In this document: positions 1 through 11,669 of the stretch, piece by piece
Position numbering within the stretch: position 1 is the first letter of the stretch
How the letters are laid out: every line of letters starts with the position of its first letter
Origin: Hippasteria phrygiana
Lineage: Eukaryota; Echinodermata; Asteroidea; Valvatida; Goniasteridae
DNA length: 64,000 nucleotides
NCBI GenBank assembly: GCA_037893225.1
Contig: JAZGUH010000259.1
Coordinates: forward strand, 372,001-436,000
Direction of reading: 5' to 3'
Notes under the pieces: generated by a model
Told to the model about the DNA's origin: nothing
The model's input: only the letters and a program-made list of their open reading frames with translations
The model's database searches: none
Position numbers and translations under genes: made by a program

Positions 1-590
1 GGGGTAAAAAAAAAATCGCCGATTTTAAAAACGATATCGGCGATATCTCGATTTTTCGATTTGAAAAAACTTGTAGCCGATTTCGATTTTTGGGCGGCGA
101 ATATCGCATCATCGCGATTTTATCGTCGTATCGCCCAGCACTAGTTGTTATCATCAAGGAGGGTTGGTTCTTTTCCAAGATTTTGCTGTTCTTGACCGAT
201 TTTGGTCGGGGGGGTATTAAAGTAAAATCTTTCCGAAATTTGAAATGTCCTCAATGTTGTAAATAGCCTTGATCAAGGCTGTCAAGCTTTGTTCCCAGCG
301 CTGACCTGGCCAACACAACCCAGTACGTACAAATGTACGTGCCCAGTCCTGATGCCCAGTCAACACCATACGTATACACGCATAGTCCCTGGCGAAAGAC
401 AGCCTTGACCCAACCGTGCATAGTGCATGCAGCTATGCTTACATGAATATATGCATATTCGAGTCAAAGTTTACAAGGTTTGATTGGCTCGGCCAGTTTC
501 GGCCGAAAATGTAAAGAAATACATAAGAAACCCGCCACGGTTGGGTCAAGGCTGTCTTTCACCTCGTCTGTGCGTGTACGTACATGTACA
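1..590. repeat. Intergenic repeats at left edge
   Basis: Positions 1..140 are rich in CGATATCG-type words and end in cgcccagcactag, which looks like the end of a hAT-type MITE cut by the window edge. The block around 258..312 (CCTTGATCAAGGCTGTCAAG) recurs inverted at about 1694..1770. A smaller inverted pair (390..419 with 533..562, sharing AGACAGCCTTGACCCAACCG) forms a hairpin between them. No gene is seen. Confidence 0.5.
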
Positions 591-1580
591 TTTCATTTCA
601 TTTCATTTCATTTATTATTTCTCAGGGCAAACATAAAAAGGTACAGTACACAGATGAAAAAATGACATAAAACAAAACATGACATGGTAACACCCCTGAA
701 GGATTGCCAAATGTGAACTAAATCACAATCGAGTGGCTCTCCAAATGTAGCCATGCCAACATTAAATACATGTACATATATATATGCAAAATGAAAAAAA
801 AAAAAAATGCAAGGCAATACTATAGTAATACAAAAAAAATACAAATTTAGTTATAAATAGGTTTGCTTACAGTATATGCAGGAGATGAAGTATATATAAA
901 TAAATATGTAGACGGATTTCAAATACATTTATGATATTAAATCTCCCTAAAATAAATACATTATGTACACAAATAACAGATTGTAACAGTTCAGAATAGA
1001 CCTAAAACATAATGACGTCACACTTAGCTTACATGCGCACAAGTACATGGTAGTCTTAGGGTACCAGGCACCCTGTAGGGCAATAGAAAAGCACGCATGT
1101 ATTAAGCAAACCAAGACTCTATGTTTCAGGTGCACGCCTATTTAGGATGGAATTATGATGGATTTACCGGGAGACAGAATATAATTACGCAAACTACTGA
1201 GAAACTTGGACATATTAAGTACAACTTGTTCCTTAACATTTGATGGTAAACTATCCCATAATCTTGGAAACCTAACAAATAGAGAGTTGTGTAAGCAGTT
1301 AGTGCGACCCCCCTTGTGAACAAACTTTACAAAATCACAATGCCTAGAATTAATAGAAACATAACTGTGGATACTTACATCAAACTTATTATACAAACAT
1401 TTAACAACAAAAGAAATGGACAGAAAATTAAGTCTGTTGATCAACAGAGGAATTCCTAATTGCTTACATCTGGAAGGGTAGTCAATGTCAGCATTGTTAG
1501 GTATGGCTCTTTTAGGGAGGCCAAGACAAGAACGTGTGAAACGCCTCTGAACCTTTTCAATGAGTGATTGGTGAGTGTGT
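591..1580 (-). mobile_element. 5'-truncated non-LTR retrotransposon (LINE) 3' end
   Basis: On the - strand, about 1580..1145 reads as the C-terminal end of a LINE ORF2: SLIEKVQRRFTRSCLGLP, then LGIPLLINRLNFLSISFVVK, FPRLWDSLPSNVKE and FLSSLRNYIL. It is followed by about 530 bp of 3' UTR and a pentanucleotide tail, (ATGAA)n, at 591..612. The tail and domain type fit the CR1/L2 group. The reverse transcriptase proper is missing, so the copy is dead. It sits between the inverted blocks at 258..312 and 1694..1770. Confidence 0.75.
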
Positions 1581-1974
1581 ACATGTACATGTATGGAGAC
1601 TGGGCACGTACACGTACAATGTAGGCTACTGTATTCTTCGTACTGTTTACAGATGTGTGTGGGGGAGTACGTACGTACGTGCATAGTACGTGTAGGCCAG
1701 GCCAGTGCTGGGCGCTTGCTCGTAAATAGGGAACAAGCTTGACAGCCTTGATCAAGGCTATGTTGTAAACAAAAAAAGGCTTTTTGGCTGTGATGTTCCT
1801 TTAGGCCTAGGCCTATACTAAAATAGTACTTATCATGGCCATGGGAAGTAAAGAAAGTGTCAAAAACAGGTGTCAAAAATGTGGACAAGAAAATCTTGGA
1901 AAGCTTGATTAAAGCAAAAAAAACAGTTAAACAACATGACCTGGAAACACTTTTGTTGTGTTTGCAAAAAATAC

Positions 1975-2182
1975 GGAAGGAGTTCCATATCTGGCCATCA
2001 CTTAATATTTTTAATATGACTTAAAAACTACCAAAAAGTGTAAATCTGATGAAGAAACACAAATTTAGGAGGGAAAAAATTTCAACTTATTCTTTGAAAA
2101 TACTTTGACTTTTTTGTCATGGCCCTTAGACTTTGTGCATGAGGTCTAAGTGATGGCCGGATATGGAACTCTTTCCGTTGTA
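1975..2182. mobile_element. MITE with GAGTTCCATATC termini
   Basis: The ends, GGAGTTCCATATCTGGCCAT and its inverse ATGGCCGGATATGGAACTC, are inverted repeats of about 30 bp around a 150-bp core. Related single ends occur at 12238..12270 and 13008..13042. Confidence 0.6.
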
Positions 2183-2209
2183 TTTTGTGATCTGATGGCG
2201 TCATAAATT

Positions 2210-3330
2210 TCAATGTACTATCAATTATAAAAGTTCGCCACACACATCAACTGTAGATTCATTGTGAACATTTTTTACCTGCTGCTAGAGGGCGCTCTAA
2301 CAATTGATGACGTCACTTGTAATATTTTTGCGCAGTAAAGCTTTGGGTGAGATTAACATCGTTGAAAGCAGTTCGTATCTTTTTCCACTTTTAAATTATA
2401 AGACACTTCCAGTTAGGAACAGAAGGAAGGGTCATGTGATTTTGCACGAAATATCAGAAATGAAGACCCTGGATTATTCTATTAATTCCCCTAAAAATCA
2501 AAATCAGATCTCTCCCGGTTGATTTTATATTGATTTTCAAAGATTAACCCTCCTATACTAATTATAACTATCACAGCCCATCAAAAATTCTAAACACCAA
2601 CTCTCACAGTTTGTGTGTGTTTCAATCTGTCACTTGATAGGTTTTGATATAGCATAGCTGGGTCCAGTTTGGCCCTGAGAACAGGAGGGTTAAATCTAGA
2701 AATCTTTGATTGCTTGTAATCTGACACTTGATGTCATCATGACGTCATTATCAGAAAGCTCAAGAACTATGTTAACTATGCTATCTGAAGCAAAAATCTG
2801 GATTATATCTCTCACGGTTGATTTTTCAGCAATTTTTGGAGGTTTAAAAGTCTTTTCATTGTCACTTCCGGTCTGGTGACATCATCAATCTTTCTCCCCC
2901 TCAACTTGTTCTTAGGCCGATTATACATCAATTATAAAGTGATTTCAGCAAACTTCGCCACACACATCAACTGATTATTCATTTTAAACATTTTTCAACC
3001 TGCTGCTAGAGGGCGCTCTAACATTTCATGACGTCATCGGTAATTTCTTTTGTGAAGTACAACCAAGCCGGTGACTAACATCGTTGAAAGCAAGTTCACA
3101 CCTTTCTCCACTTTCAAATTATAAGGCACTTCCGGTTTCGACCGGAAGGAAGGGTCACGTGATTTTGCACACACGATAAAAAATAAAGACCTAGGCCTAT
3201 ATTTATTCTATCAATTGCCGTAAAAAGCAAGGTCAGGTCGCTCACGTTTGATTTTATATTGATTTTCAAAGATTAAATCTATTAATCTTTAATTGCTTGT
3301 AATTTGAATTTTGATACATAATGACGTCAT
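2210..3330 (+). repeat. Two-copy tandem repeat of about 720 bp
   Basis: The block CGCCACACACATCAACTG...CTGCTGCTAGAGGGCGCTCT, then TGACGTCA and CATCGTTGAAAGCA, occurs at about 2234..2530 and again at 2955..3260, offset 721 bp, with about 85-90% identity by eye. Both copies contain TGACGTCA. No coding signal is seen. Confidence 0.65.
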
Positions 3331-3350
3331 CATGATGTCATTACATTTTT

Positions 3351-3790
3351 GGCGATTGTGTAGTGTAGGGCCCTGTACCCTATAAGGAAACAAAAATCCA
3401 CTTTTAGGTTAATGGAATTGCCAAACTAGTTAGCGACATTACAAATCAACAGGTATGCCATTGATAAAGGGCAGGGTTTTAGTTTTTGAGGGACATTTTG
3501 GGGTAAAGCGGCGATGAAGACGACAAAACGCAACTCGAAAATAAAAGATGGCGATCACCGCGACGCACAGTAAACACGCAAAACCGCGTTGATTTGCATT
3601 AGCAACTGCCGTAAAGCGCGTAAGAAAAATGCATTTTCTACCACAATAAACTGTTCAAAATTACAAAAAAAGATGTCAAAAGAATTAAGAGAAGTCTGCT
3701 TTAGGTTAAAAAAGTCATTTTTGAATGAGAAAAAATACCATTGACTATTTTGATCAAAACTAAAGAGGGGCCCTACACTACACAATCGCC
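3351..3790. mobile_element. Non-autonomous hAT-type element with 8-bp target duplication
   Basis: Perfect 23-bp terminal inverted repeats (GGCGATTGTGTAGTGTAGGG... and its complement) lie at 3351..3373 and 3768..3790. The direct repeat ACATTTTT immediately flanks both sides (3343..3350 and 3791..3798), an 8-bp target-site duplication as made by hAT transposases. The 440-bp interior encodes nothing recognisable. Confidence 0.85.
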
Positions 3791-3799
3791 ACATTTTTG

Positions 3800-5210
3800 C
3801 ACATCTTCAATACAGTGTGCATGTCAGGTTTGAACTTGATACGAGTTTGCAGTAGTCACATATAAAAGCTGGAGAAAAAAAGAGGTAGAAAAAGATCACG
3901 AAGAATAATAATAGTAAATTCGTACAATAACAATAGGTGTTGGTAGGGACATTAATAAATGTGTGAGGGCGCTGTTCATTTGGTGACTCATTTTCTGAAT
4001 AGGAAATTGTGATATAAATTTTTGGGTTTTCTTGAAGCTATATTTAATTTCAAACATTATAATTTATAAAATCATGATTGCCATCTGCTTTTTATTCATT
4101 GAAATAAGGCATGAATAAAGACAAAGATTTTGAGAAAATGTGAGTTTTAAGCATTTCTGTCCTAATCTGTACTCCAATTTGTGTACAAAATAATCACACT
4201 TTACTCTGCATTAAACAAATGGTGGCAACTTTCGGAAATACCTCACAGGTGAACCTGCAGCGGATAATCATTTCATTACTCTCTGAAATAATCTAGTGAA
4301 TTTAATAACTAACTTGAGCAACTATATTAAACGTACACTTTCAGAGACCCCAAAATCCCTGCTTTAAATCAATTTTTCTTTGCTTTGCAAAATCCGATGG
4401 AATCCGAACTTGAATCAAATTGTTTCTTACGACTTTCTCTTCAAAACCACATCAAAACCAAATGTACAACATTTATTTGAAAAATGTATTAGTCTCCCTA
4501 TTGTTGGGCTGTAGCCATAACAATAACAAATGTTTACGATAACCCATGGAGAAATGGGTCTTATTTCTCCATGGATAACCTAAATTGGCGGCGGGATTGC
4601 GCATGTTCATTCCCTGTGCATTTATAACGGGTCCGAGTTTTGAGGGTAAGTAACCGAGTTCGATTCTGACAGAACTAAATACTAAAACAATTGTCAGGTA
4701 ACCACAAATTGGGTAACGTTAGTGCGCTAAACAGACGCAAGAACAAAACAGGGAATTCCCAAAACAGTGTTAAAATAAACTCACCTCGTTAAACTGTTCA
4801 GGTTTGTGTTGAATACGTGCGACAATTATTCCCTCGAGCATATAAGAGAAGACACTACGACTAGTACGACGCAGCTGATGACCACTGACTCAAAATATGA
4901 AGCAGGCTACGAGATGATTCGACTGCGGCGCGCCACCCTCATCCCCTACGCGTGTACTGCCCAATTCAAGATGGTCAATTCCCAAGTACGAATAGCAAAG
5001 CCGGTGATTTGCGCATTTGCTTGTGGTCCGTGGTTGTACCGCCCTCATGCATGGGCCGATGCAATTGCAAAAATTGTAAAAATTTGTTTAAGTTGCCTTT
5101 TTTTTTCTTCATTTTTCAAAAATAATGAACACCCAAAATTATACAAAACCCGGATACTGAAAAGAAACCAGTGGCATTGGTTTATTTGTCCGAGATTCAA
5201 AAAAGTAAAG
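3800..5210. other. Gene-free, apparently unique AT-rich stretch
   Basis: I see no coding exon, RNA gene or clear repeat here apart from a short inverted pair around ATAACCCATGGAGAAATGG / TTTCTCCATGGATAACC (about 4540..4580). A 157-codon open frame from 4806 has no domain and runs into a poly-G tract. Confidence 0.5.
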
Positions 5211-5214
5211 ACAC

Positions 5215-5452
5215 CTGGGGGGGAGGGGGGGAGAGGGGGGGGGGGGGGGGGGGGTGCCGATTCGATTATTGTCGCTTAGGTTCATCATTTTCCTTCCTCC
5301 GTGGGTTCATGTAGTACCGTATGTTTTTGTGCCATACAGGGAGGGCAAACAACGTCTGAACCGTCTTAAAACCCGCGTTTTAGAAACACTATTTTTTGTG
5401 GTTTATTTTTAAGTGATGACGCCCCAAATGCCGCCAGGGGGAACTTTTCCCC

Positions 5453-5490
<38 letters not shown>

Positions 5491-5815
5491 GTAAATACAC
5501 CACTGGGTTCATGTACATGTAGTCCGTGGCTTGCCTACCCGTATCTTCGGTCAGCCGGCGGGTTTCCCACTCTGGAAAAACAACAAGAGTGGTCATTTTT
5601 GGTTTGGTTTGGTTTGGTTTGGTTTGGTTTGGTTTGGTTTGGTTTGGTTTGGTTTGTTCTTGCATTCAACAGTGGCGTAGCCAAGGGGGAAAGGGGGGCA
5701 ACTTCCCCCTGTGGGAACTCTTCCCCCCCCCCCCCCATCTCCCCCCCCCCCCCCCCCCCCTCTGGAAAATTGAGACATTTTTATTGGGGGGGGGGGGGGG
5801 GGGGGTGTTGCCATC
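5215..5815. repeat. Poly-G/poly-C tracts and (GGTTT)n
   Basis: G runs lie at about 5218..5254 and 5786..5805, and C runs at about 5457..5487 and 5724..5760. About eleven tandem GGTTT units lie at 5600..5655. The tracts create long proline/glycine or FGLVW-type open frames in several phases on both strands; these are not genes. Confidence 0.85.
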
Positions 5816-5934
5816 TGTAGTGTGTAGATATGCGATTACTATAGCGTGGACCTATTTAACAAAGTCGAATTTTCCCCCTTGAAAATAGCCATGCCCCCCC
5901 GTCCCCACCCCCCAGGAAGAGCCCGGCTACGCCA

Positions 5935-6770
5935 CTGAATAGGGGACATTTAACAATAGAGGACAATGGGGTCCCTGGTTGAGAAAGCTCCCCATTTGAA
6001 AATGAGGGTCCTTGCCCAAAAGGTTTACGTACGTATGAACCTTCCTCCATGGTATGAACAATAGGAGACAATAGGAGGCCCGCGGATTGTCAAAGGTGTG
6101 CACATACAAGTTGTGTGGATTGGGTTGGGTTAGGTTGAGTTTGTATATGCCGGCAATCGTGGACCTAGGACAAAAGAATTCGAGCGTAGACAATTGAAAA
6201 TCGTGTACAAAACCAATGGGAGGCCTTCCGAAAAAGTTAGAGTATAAACAAAAGAGGAACAATGGGAGGTCCACGATTGCACCCGTTTACATGACTGTGT
6301 GGGTTGGGTTGGGTTCATATTATCGCAAGGATCCTCATTGGTTTTGTACACGGTTTTCAACCGGGGACCTTTCTCATTGCAACCGGGGACCCTATTGTCC
6401 TCTATTGTTAAAGGTCCCCGATTGAACGCAAAAACAAACCCAATAGGACAATATGACCCAGATTGAAGGTGTATACACACTGGGTTGGGTTGGGTTGGGT
6501 TGGGTTGGGTTGGGTTGGGTTGAGTTTGTATATGCCGGCCGGCAATCGTGGACCTAGGACAAAATAATTCGAGCGTAGACAAAGGGGTCCAAGTTTGACC
6601 TAACGTCCACGATTGAAAATCGTGTACAAAACTAATGGGAGGTCTTCCGAAAAAGTTAGTATAAACAAAAGAGGAACAATGGGAGGTCCACGATTGCATG
6701 GGTGTACATGACTGTGTTGGTTGGGTTGGGTTGGGTTGGGTTGAATTGGGTTGGTTTTTTAAATTTTTAA
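5935..6770 (+). repeat. Tandem repeat containing TTGGGT arrays
   Basis: Two to three diverged units share AATGGGAGGTCCACGATTGC, TGCCGGCAATCGTGGACC and CGGGGACC(C/T) blocks. Each ends in a run of TTGGGT hexamers, at about 6116..6135, 6297..6318, 6480..6527 and 6718..6765. The unit length is about 400 bp. Fragments of the same family are dispersed at 53547..53660 and 56395..56500. Confidence 0.75.
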
Positions 6771-7321
6771 CTTCGCCTTAATTCCCTGCATTCCGTGCAC
6801 GCAAAATCGTGTCCATGCTTGCTATAATTAAGCGCACCTGTGGCGGAAACACCGCAGTTTTTGTAGTCAATAGTAGGGCCTATGGCCAACTACAGGTGCC
6901 AGCAATATTGGCTAAAACTGCAGTGTCCCCTGAGTTAGCAGTTATGCCCGGACTGTTAAAAAAAAACAAAAAAAAAAACGTAAAGGCCGGTTCATACTTC
7001 ACGCGAATGCGAAAGCCAAGCGAATTTTATTACGTCAACAATATAGATGTTTCATTGTGACATTTTGCCGTTGCCCAGGCGAATTCACGTGAATTGCATG
7101 AGGCACGTTTCGCAAATGGGTGCAGCTTCTAAATGGGGTACAAAACACCTGTCGGAATTGTTGCATACGCGTTGTAGAGGGCGCTGTTCGAATCGGTCAC
7201 ATAAAAGTTCACAAGTTTTTTTTACCTGTGCCGCGCCTCAGCTCAATGCACACCTGAGCCGAAAACTCTCCTGACATATGTACACACCTGACCATTAGCC
7301 TTTTAGAGGTATGGCGGACAC

Positions 7322-7402
7322 AATAGGAGGGCGCTATTTGATTTGGGTATACCTTTTGTATGGCACAAAAGGTATACCCAAATCAAATAGCGCCCTCCTA
7401 TT
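7322..7402. repeat. Perfect 38-bp inverted repeat (hairpin)
   Basis: Positions 7322..7359 and 7365..7402 are exact reverse complements around a 5-base loop (ATGGC). The arm runs AATAGGAGGGCGCTATTTGA then TTTGGGTATACC and TTTTGT. It would fold into a stable stem if transcribed and would extrude as a cruciform in DNA. Confidence 0.9.
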
Positions 7403-7424
7403 ATTTTTGCAGAATAAAGCCCGG

Positions 7425-8114
7425 TGTCATGCCAAAAAGTGTCCGGTGCCAAATACTGTCCGCTCATTAGCATAATGCTCTCTGATTGGTCAAGTGGGTA
7501 TTACGTCATCGCGATACCGGAAGCTTGCTAAATAGTGTCCAGGCGGGGCGTACGTAGCGTGCATCCATCGCGTCCTTGCCGTCAAGCTATCAACGCTGCG
7601 TGACAATAAGTTCTCATTCGCATCTATCAATATCATCTGTTTGGGTTTATTTTAATGAAGGGGGAACATAAGTAACAAGCAGAGAGTATGATAGAGTTGA
7701 ACGGGCTGTCAAGAAAAAAAGTGGATAAAAACTCGTCCTACCTCCATGGTCCAACGATTCAAAATAGTCGCTGGTACATGAATACGTAATGAGTTATAGC
7801 ATTCCTACCTCCATGGTTATAGTAAAAAAAAAAAGGATTTGGCAAGGAACGGACAGTATTTGGCAAGAAAAGGACAGTATTTGGTAGCGTGCTTTGTGTG
7901 TGTGTGGGTGTTCATATTGTGCTGTGCATAAATGCAACGTTGCAACGCATGCATGAGCGGACACTTTTTAGCAGCGGACACTATTTGGCATGTAATACAT
8001 GCCAAATAGTGTCCGTGTCTTTTGCGCGTGCTCAGCGGCAAGTATTTGACCAATCAGAGAGCAGTATGCTAATGAGCGGACAGTATTTGGCACCGGACAC
8101 TTTTTGGCATGACA
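7425..8114. mobile_element. Element of about 690 bp with terminal inverted repeats of about 70 bp
   Basis: GGTGTCATGCCAAAAAGTGT...TTAGCATAATGCTCTCTGAT at 7421..7492 is mirrored by TTGACCAATCAGAGAGCAGT...TTTTGGCATGACACC at 8047..8116. The interior repeats shortened versions of the terminal words (GGACAGTATTTGGCA at 7850..7882 and 7974..8012). There is no transposase. Confidence 0.7.
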
Positions 8115-8247
8115 CCGGTTCATACTTCATGCGAATGCGAATGCGAAGCGAATTTCATGACGTCAACAATTGAAGTTTCATTGTGACGTTCTCCGTTACC
8201 TTCACGAATTCGCTTCGTATACGCATTCACATGAAGTATGAACCGGG
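8115..8247. mobile_element. MITE with CCGGTTCATACTTC termini
   Basis: The ends CCGGTTCATACTTCATGCGA and GCATTCACATGAAGTATGAACCGG (written here in two overlapping parts) are inverted repeats over about 130 bp, with an internal TCATTGTGACG. One-ended relatives occur at 6987..7100 and 29702..29860. Confidence 0.7.
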
Positions 8248-8249
8248 CT

Positions 8250-11200
8250 AGGCTTCAGTTATGTAATTCACAATCATTATTAAAGATGCTGTGTCCATTG
8301 ATTTTTGGCTGTGGCACCCGAAAATATATTTTAAAATTGAACTGCTAATTTTCTAGCAATACAAAAGTTATAAACTTTCGGATGCACCGTTGTCAAAAAA
8401 TTGGCCCAAGATTAGAAATTGATCAGTTAATTATAACTTTTGAATTAGGAGTGGCCCGCTGCTAAAGTCCAGCAGGTTACTATTATACAACACCTTTTTA
8501 ACACTTCTCGCAGCGAAGTGTGTGTTTTATTCAATAATGAACTGGATAGTACGTTGACTTGGGGAAACGACTGGCTGGTACATTGTCAAACAATTCCCGA
8601 TTTTTTAATCGTCCAAAGCACGTACATTTTCACTGTGGGTAACCGTAAAATGGACTACGCGTTACATTTTACGGGCAAATCCGTAAAAGGCCGCTCATTA
8701 CGTAGCAATTGCACGACCAATCAGAAATGAGGAAATTTGTGTTCACAAACGGTTAAATTGCAGTATTTAGTCCAAAAATACACTTTATTGACCGATCAAT
8801 TCCACAATAGAATTTGTATTTCTTTTTTTTTACAAACATAGGTGAAGATTCTCATTACATCTCCTTTCGTATTCAAATATTGAAATTGTTCGTGGGAAAC
8901 GATGACTTTATTATGATGGGGTAAGCTGATAAAGCTATAGCACGCCATCATTCAGTTTGTAGTGTTTAGTAGGTAATCGTAGCATTTTTGTACACTCTAC
9001 CATAGTAAGGTTTAAGTGAGTTACTTCCGTTTATTCTGGTTCGCACTGCATTTATTTCTGTTAATTTGCAGTTAATTAATGGCAACCTGTCTTCCAGTAC
9101 TACTTAAAAAAGCAAAGTTAAATAAAGTTCGACTGCAAGAAATAAGATCATTGTTGTGCACCGTTTTTCTTTTGTTAGATGTTCATAGTGTATACCCTAT
9201 ATGGAATTCTTTGCCTGGTGCATGTTTCCCTTCAACTTACGACCTTTCCTGTTTCAAGAGGAATATTAATTCCTCCTCTTGTATCTTGATTCTTTTTGTA
9301 GCTCCGTATCTTGGGTGGTTTTTAGCCTTGTTCGGTGCGTAGGCCTACGTGCATAACAAAAGTAAAATATATATTGCCCCTGCATATTTGTTTTATCCCT
9401 AATATCTTTATTTTATATGTCAACGATCAAACCACCTGTTTCAATTAGCGGCTGCTGCAACCCTCCATTATATTTAAGCCTTTTTATTATTGGCTGTTTT
9501 AGCACGTCTTAGGCCAAGTAAAAATAAAACACATGTTTAGCGTCCGTTTTTTAAAGGGGCTTTTTATTCCATTTCTTTTAATATTCAAGATGGCCGCCAT
9601 TCTTTTGTAAATATCCGACAACCGTAGGTTTTTCAACTGTACAAAGACACAAACACGAATGAGACATTTTGGACAAGAGTATTTAACATATTGACAGTTC
9701 TGACTTGCAAGTATTTTATTTTCCAATGGATCAGTTGAAAATTTTGTTTTACCACATTTTCTACTGGTAAACAAAATCCAGGCGGATTTCCAAAAAGGAA
9801 GCGGGCGGGGACGCTAAACATGTCTAATCATGCAATATGCACACAAAGATATGCCCGAATTATTGTGGGGCCACAAATGATTCCACATTTTAAACGTAAT
9901 TATTCGATAACTACATGTATACAGGTGGGTGTTTTATTATATTTATTTCTTTTATTCGATGTCTCACTCAAAAGGAAATAACTGTTGTATTGCTAGAAAA
10001 ATAGCAGTTTAAAAAAACCTTGATGAAACTCGAAAAGGCACGGAGAGTATCAGGGGCGGATCCAGGATTGTTTGCGGGGGGGGGGGGGGTATAAAATTTG
10101 TTTTCTTGTGACTTGGATGGTGGATTGCGCTCAAACTCTGAGGTTTGTAACATCATGTGCATGTTGAATCACATCAAGTATGGACACTGCCTCCAATTAT
10201 GTTGTCAGCTCTACCAATGCCATATCGTGCCTTTGAATATAGTCTGCTCTGTCCTCTTTGCTTTCTTTCAGTTCAATCTGATTTGAAAAGCTTGTTGGAA
10301 ATCCTCCTAATGCTTCCATTCAAATCAATTTCATTCAACTTCCAAAATGTAAAATTGCTGCAGATAATTTGTTTTTAAACAAAAGAAAATCAATCTCACC
10401 GAATTAGCTCTAGGGATTTCTGTTTTGTTTAATAAAATGATGAAAACCTCCGACCATTTCGATTGTATAAGCCACACTCAAATATATCCTGTTGTTTGTT
10501 TGTTTTAACTGTGTTTGTTAAATACATGACCGTAGTTGTGATTTATTCGACCATATAAATGACTTTTATTGCTGAAATGTTTATATTCTGTGTTTACAAA
10601 CAGAGAACCCCGCCCCTTTACATCGCTGGGTATACTGAGCAGACGTAAATACATTATTACAGTTGGACATTTGTGTAAAGTTCCTGTGCTGTAATCGGGG
10701 ACTTTGATTTATTTTTTCAAAGTTCAAGATCTCGCCTTTTAGTAGACCCAGGTTGACAAAGATATAAACGTTACAAGAACCACCTCCATGCAAGAACCAA
10801 GATACGGTCTGTGCACGTGCGTATACATAGTCTTTCGGGTCATCATCTTGTATTGTAAACAATGTCATCATCTAAAATCACGTGAATCGCTTTAGGTTAT
10901 ACCATTTACCCCAACAGGGGTAAAAGTTATCGTCAAGAATATTCAACTTTAAATCACTTTAGTTAAAAAAAAAGATAAAGTGATTAAAATGATACATTTA
11001 AATTTAGAACGCACATATGTGGATATAAAGTTCCATAATTTTAATCATAGCGTTTAGACAATAAAGTAGGAAAGATCACGAAATTTTGCATCCCCTTTGC
11101 TAGATAAATTGGAAGCGCCATTATCGTCATTTATTTTAGCAGGATCGGCGAGAGACTAGGGAAGTGCACGAAACTTCCACAAATAATTGTCAAAAATCGT

Positions 11201-11261
11201 GGTCCATTCCACTTACGTTTATGTGATGTTCACCACGAATGTCCAGGTTTTAAGACCGTGC
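8250..11261. other. Intergenic DNA upstream of GPR137
   Basis: No convincing exon is seen. Positions 9080..9290 (+) contain IWNSLPGACFPS...FKRNI, which resembles the last residues of a LINE ORF2 but is too decayed to name. Positions 9838..10040 belong to a dispersed family also seen at 21500..21690 and 62674..62870 (ATATGCCCGAATAATTGT near one end). A poly-G run lies at 10076..10089. The GPR137 promoter should lie in the last few hundred bases, but no TATA box stands out. Confidence 0.4.
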
Positions 11262-11291
11262 TGAGCCAGCGGACTGGCAAAGCCTCCAAAA

Positions 11292-11669
11292 ATGCAGGAA
11301 CTGAGCCTCGTCGGCTGGACGAGTTTGCAAGATGCCGTGATCCCATCCCCGCTGGAGCCGTCCCTGCCCATGACTGTGGAGCTGGGCCTGACCATCAGCT
11401 TCATGGCCCTGTACGGATTACTGTTCGGCCTGGTCTTCATCCAGCTCGTTCTCATCCTCTACTATGGACACAAACGCTTCAGTTTCCAGACGGTCTTTCT
11501 GTTTCTGTGCCTCATATGGGCGGGCATCAGGATCACCCTGTTCTCGTTTTACATCAACAACACGGTGCAAGTGGACACCCTGAACGTCTTTTGCTACTGG
11601 CTTTTCTTCTGTTTCCCTGTCTGCCTGCAGTTTATTACGCTCTGCTTGCTGGTGTTGTACTTTGCCCAG
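11292..11669 (+). CDS. GPR137: GPR137 exon 1 (N-terminus, TM1-TM3)
   Basis: The exon encodes residues 1-126, starts MQELSLVGWT and ends VLYFAQ at a CAG|gtgata donor, phase 0. An in-frame TGA at 11262..11264 supports the start, although the second methionine (residue 27, just before TM1) could also serve. The 5' UTR must lie immediately upstream. AATGTCCAG at 11248..11256 could be the acceptor of an upstream non-coding exon, but nothing in the sequence proves it. The GC content and CpG density of this exon are clearly above those of the flanking DNA. Confidence 0.93.

Noticed and set aside
4806..5279. 157-codon + strand frame
   Set aside because: It has no domain, ends in translated poly-G and is not flanked by splice signals of note.
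5366..5882. Proline/glycine and FGLVW repeat frames
   Set aside because: They are produced by poly-G, poly-C and GGTTT tracts.
9079..9342. Possible LINE ORF2 C-terminus (IWNSLPGACFPS, FKRNI)
   Set aside because: Only two short blocks match the pattern, which is too little to annotate as a retrotransposon.
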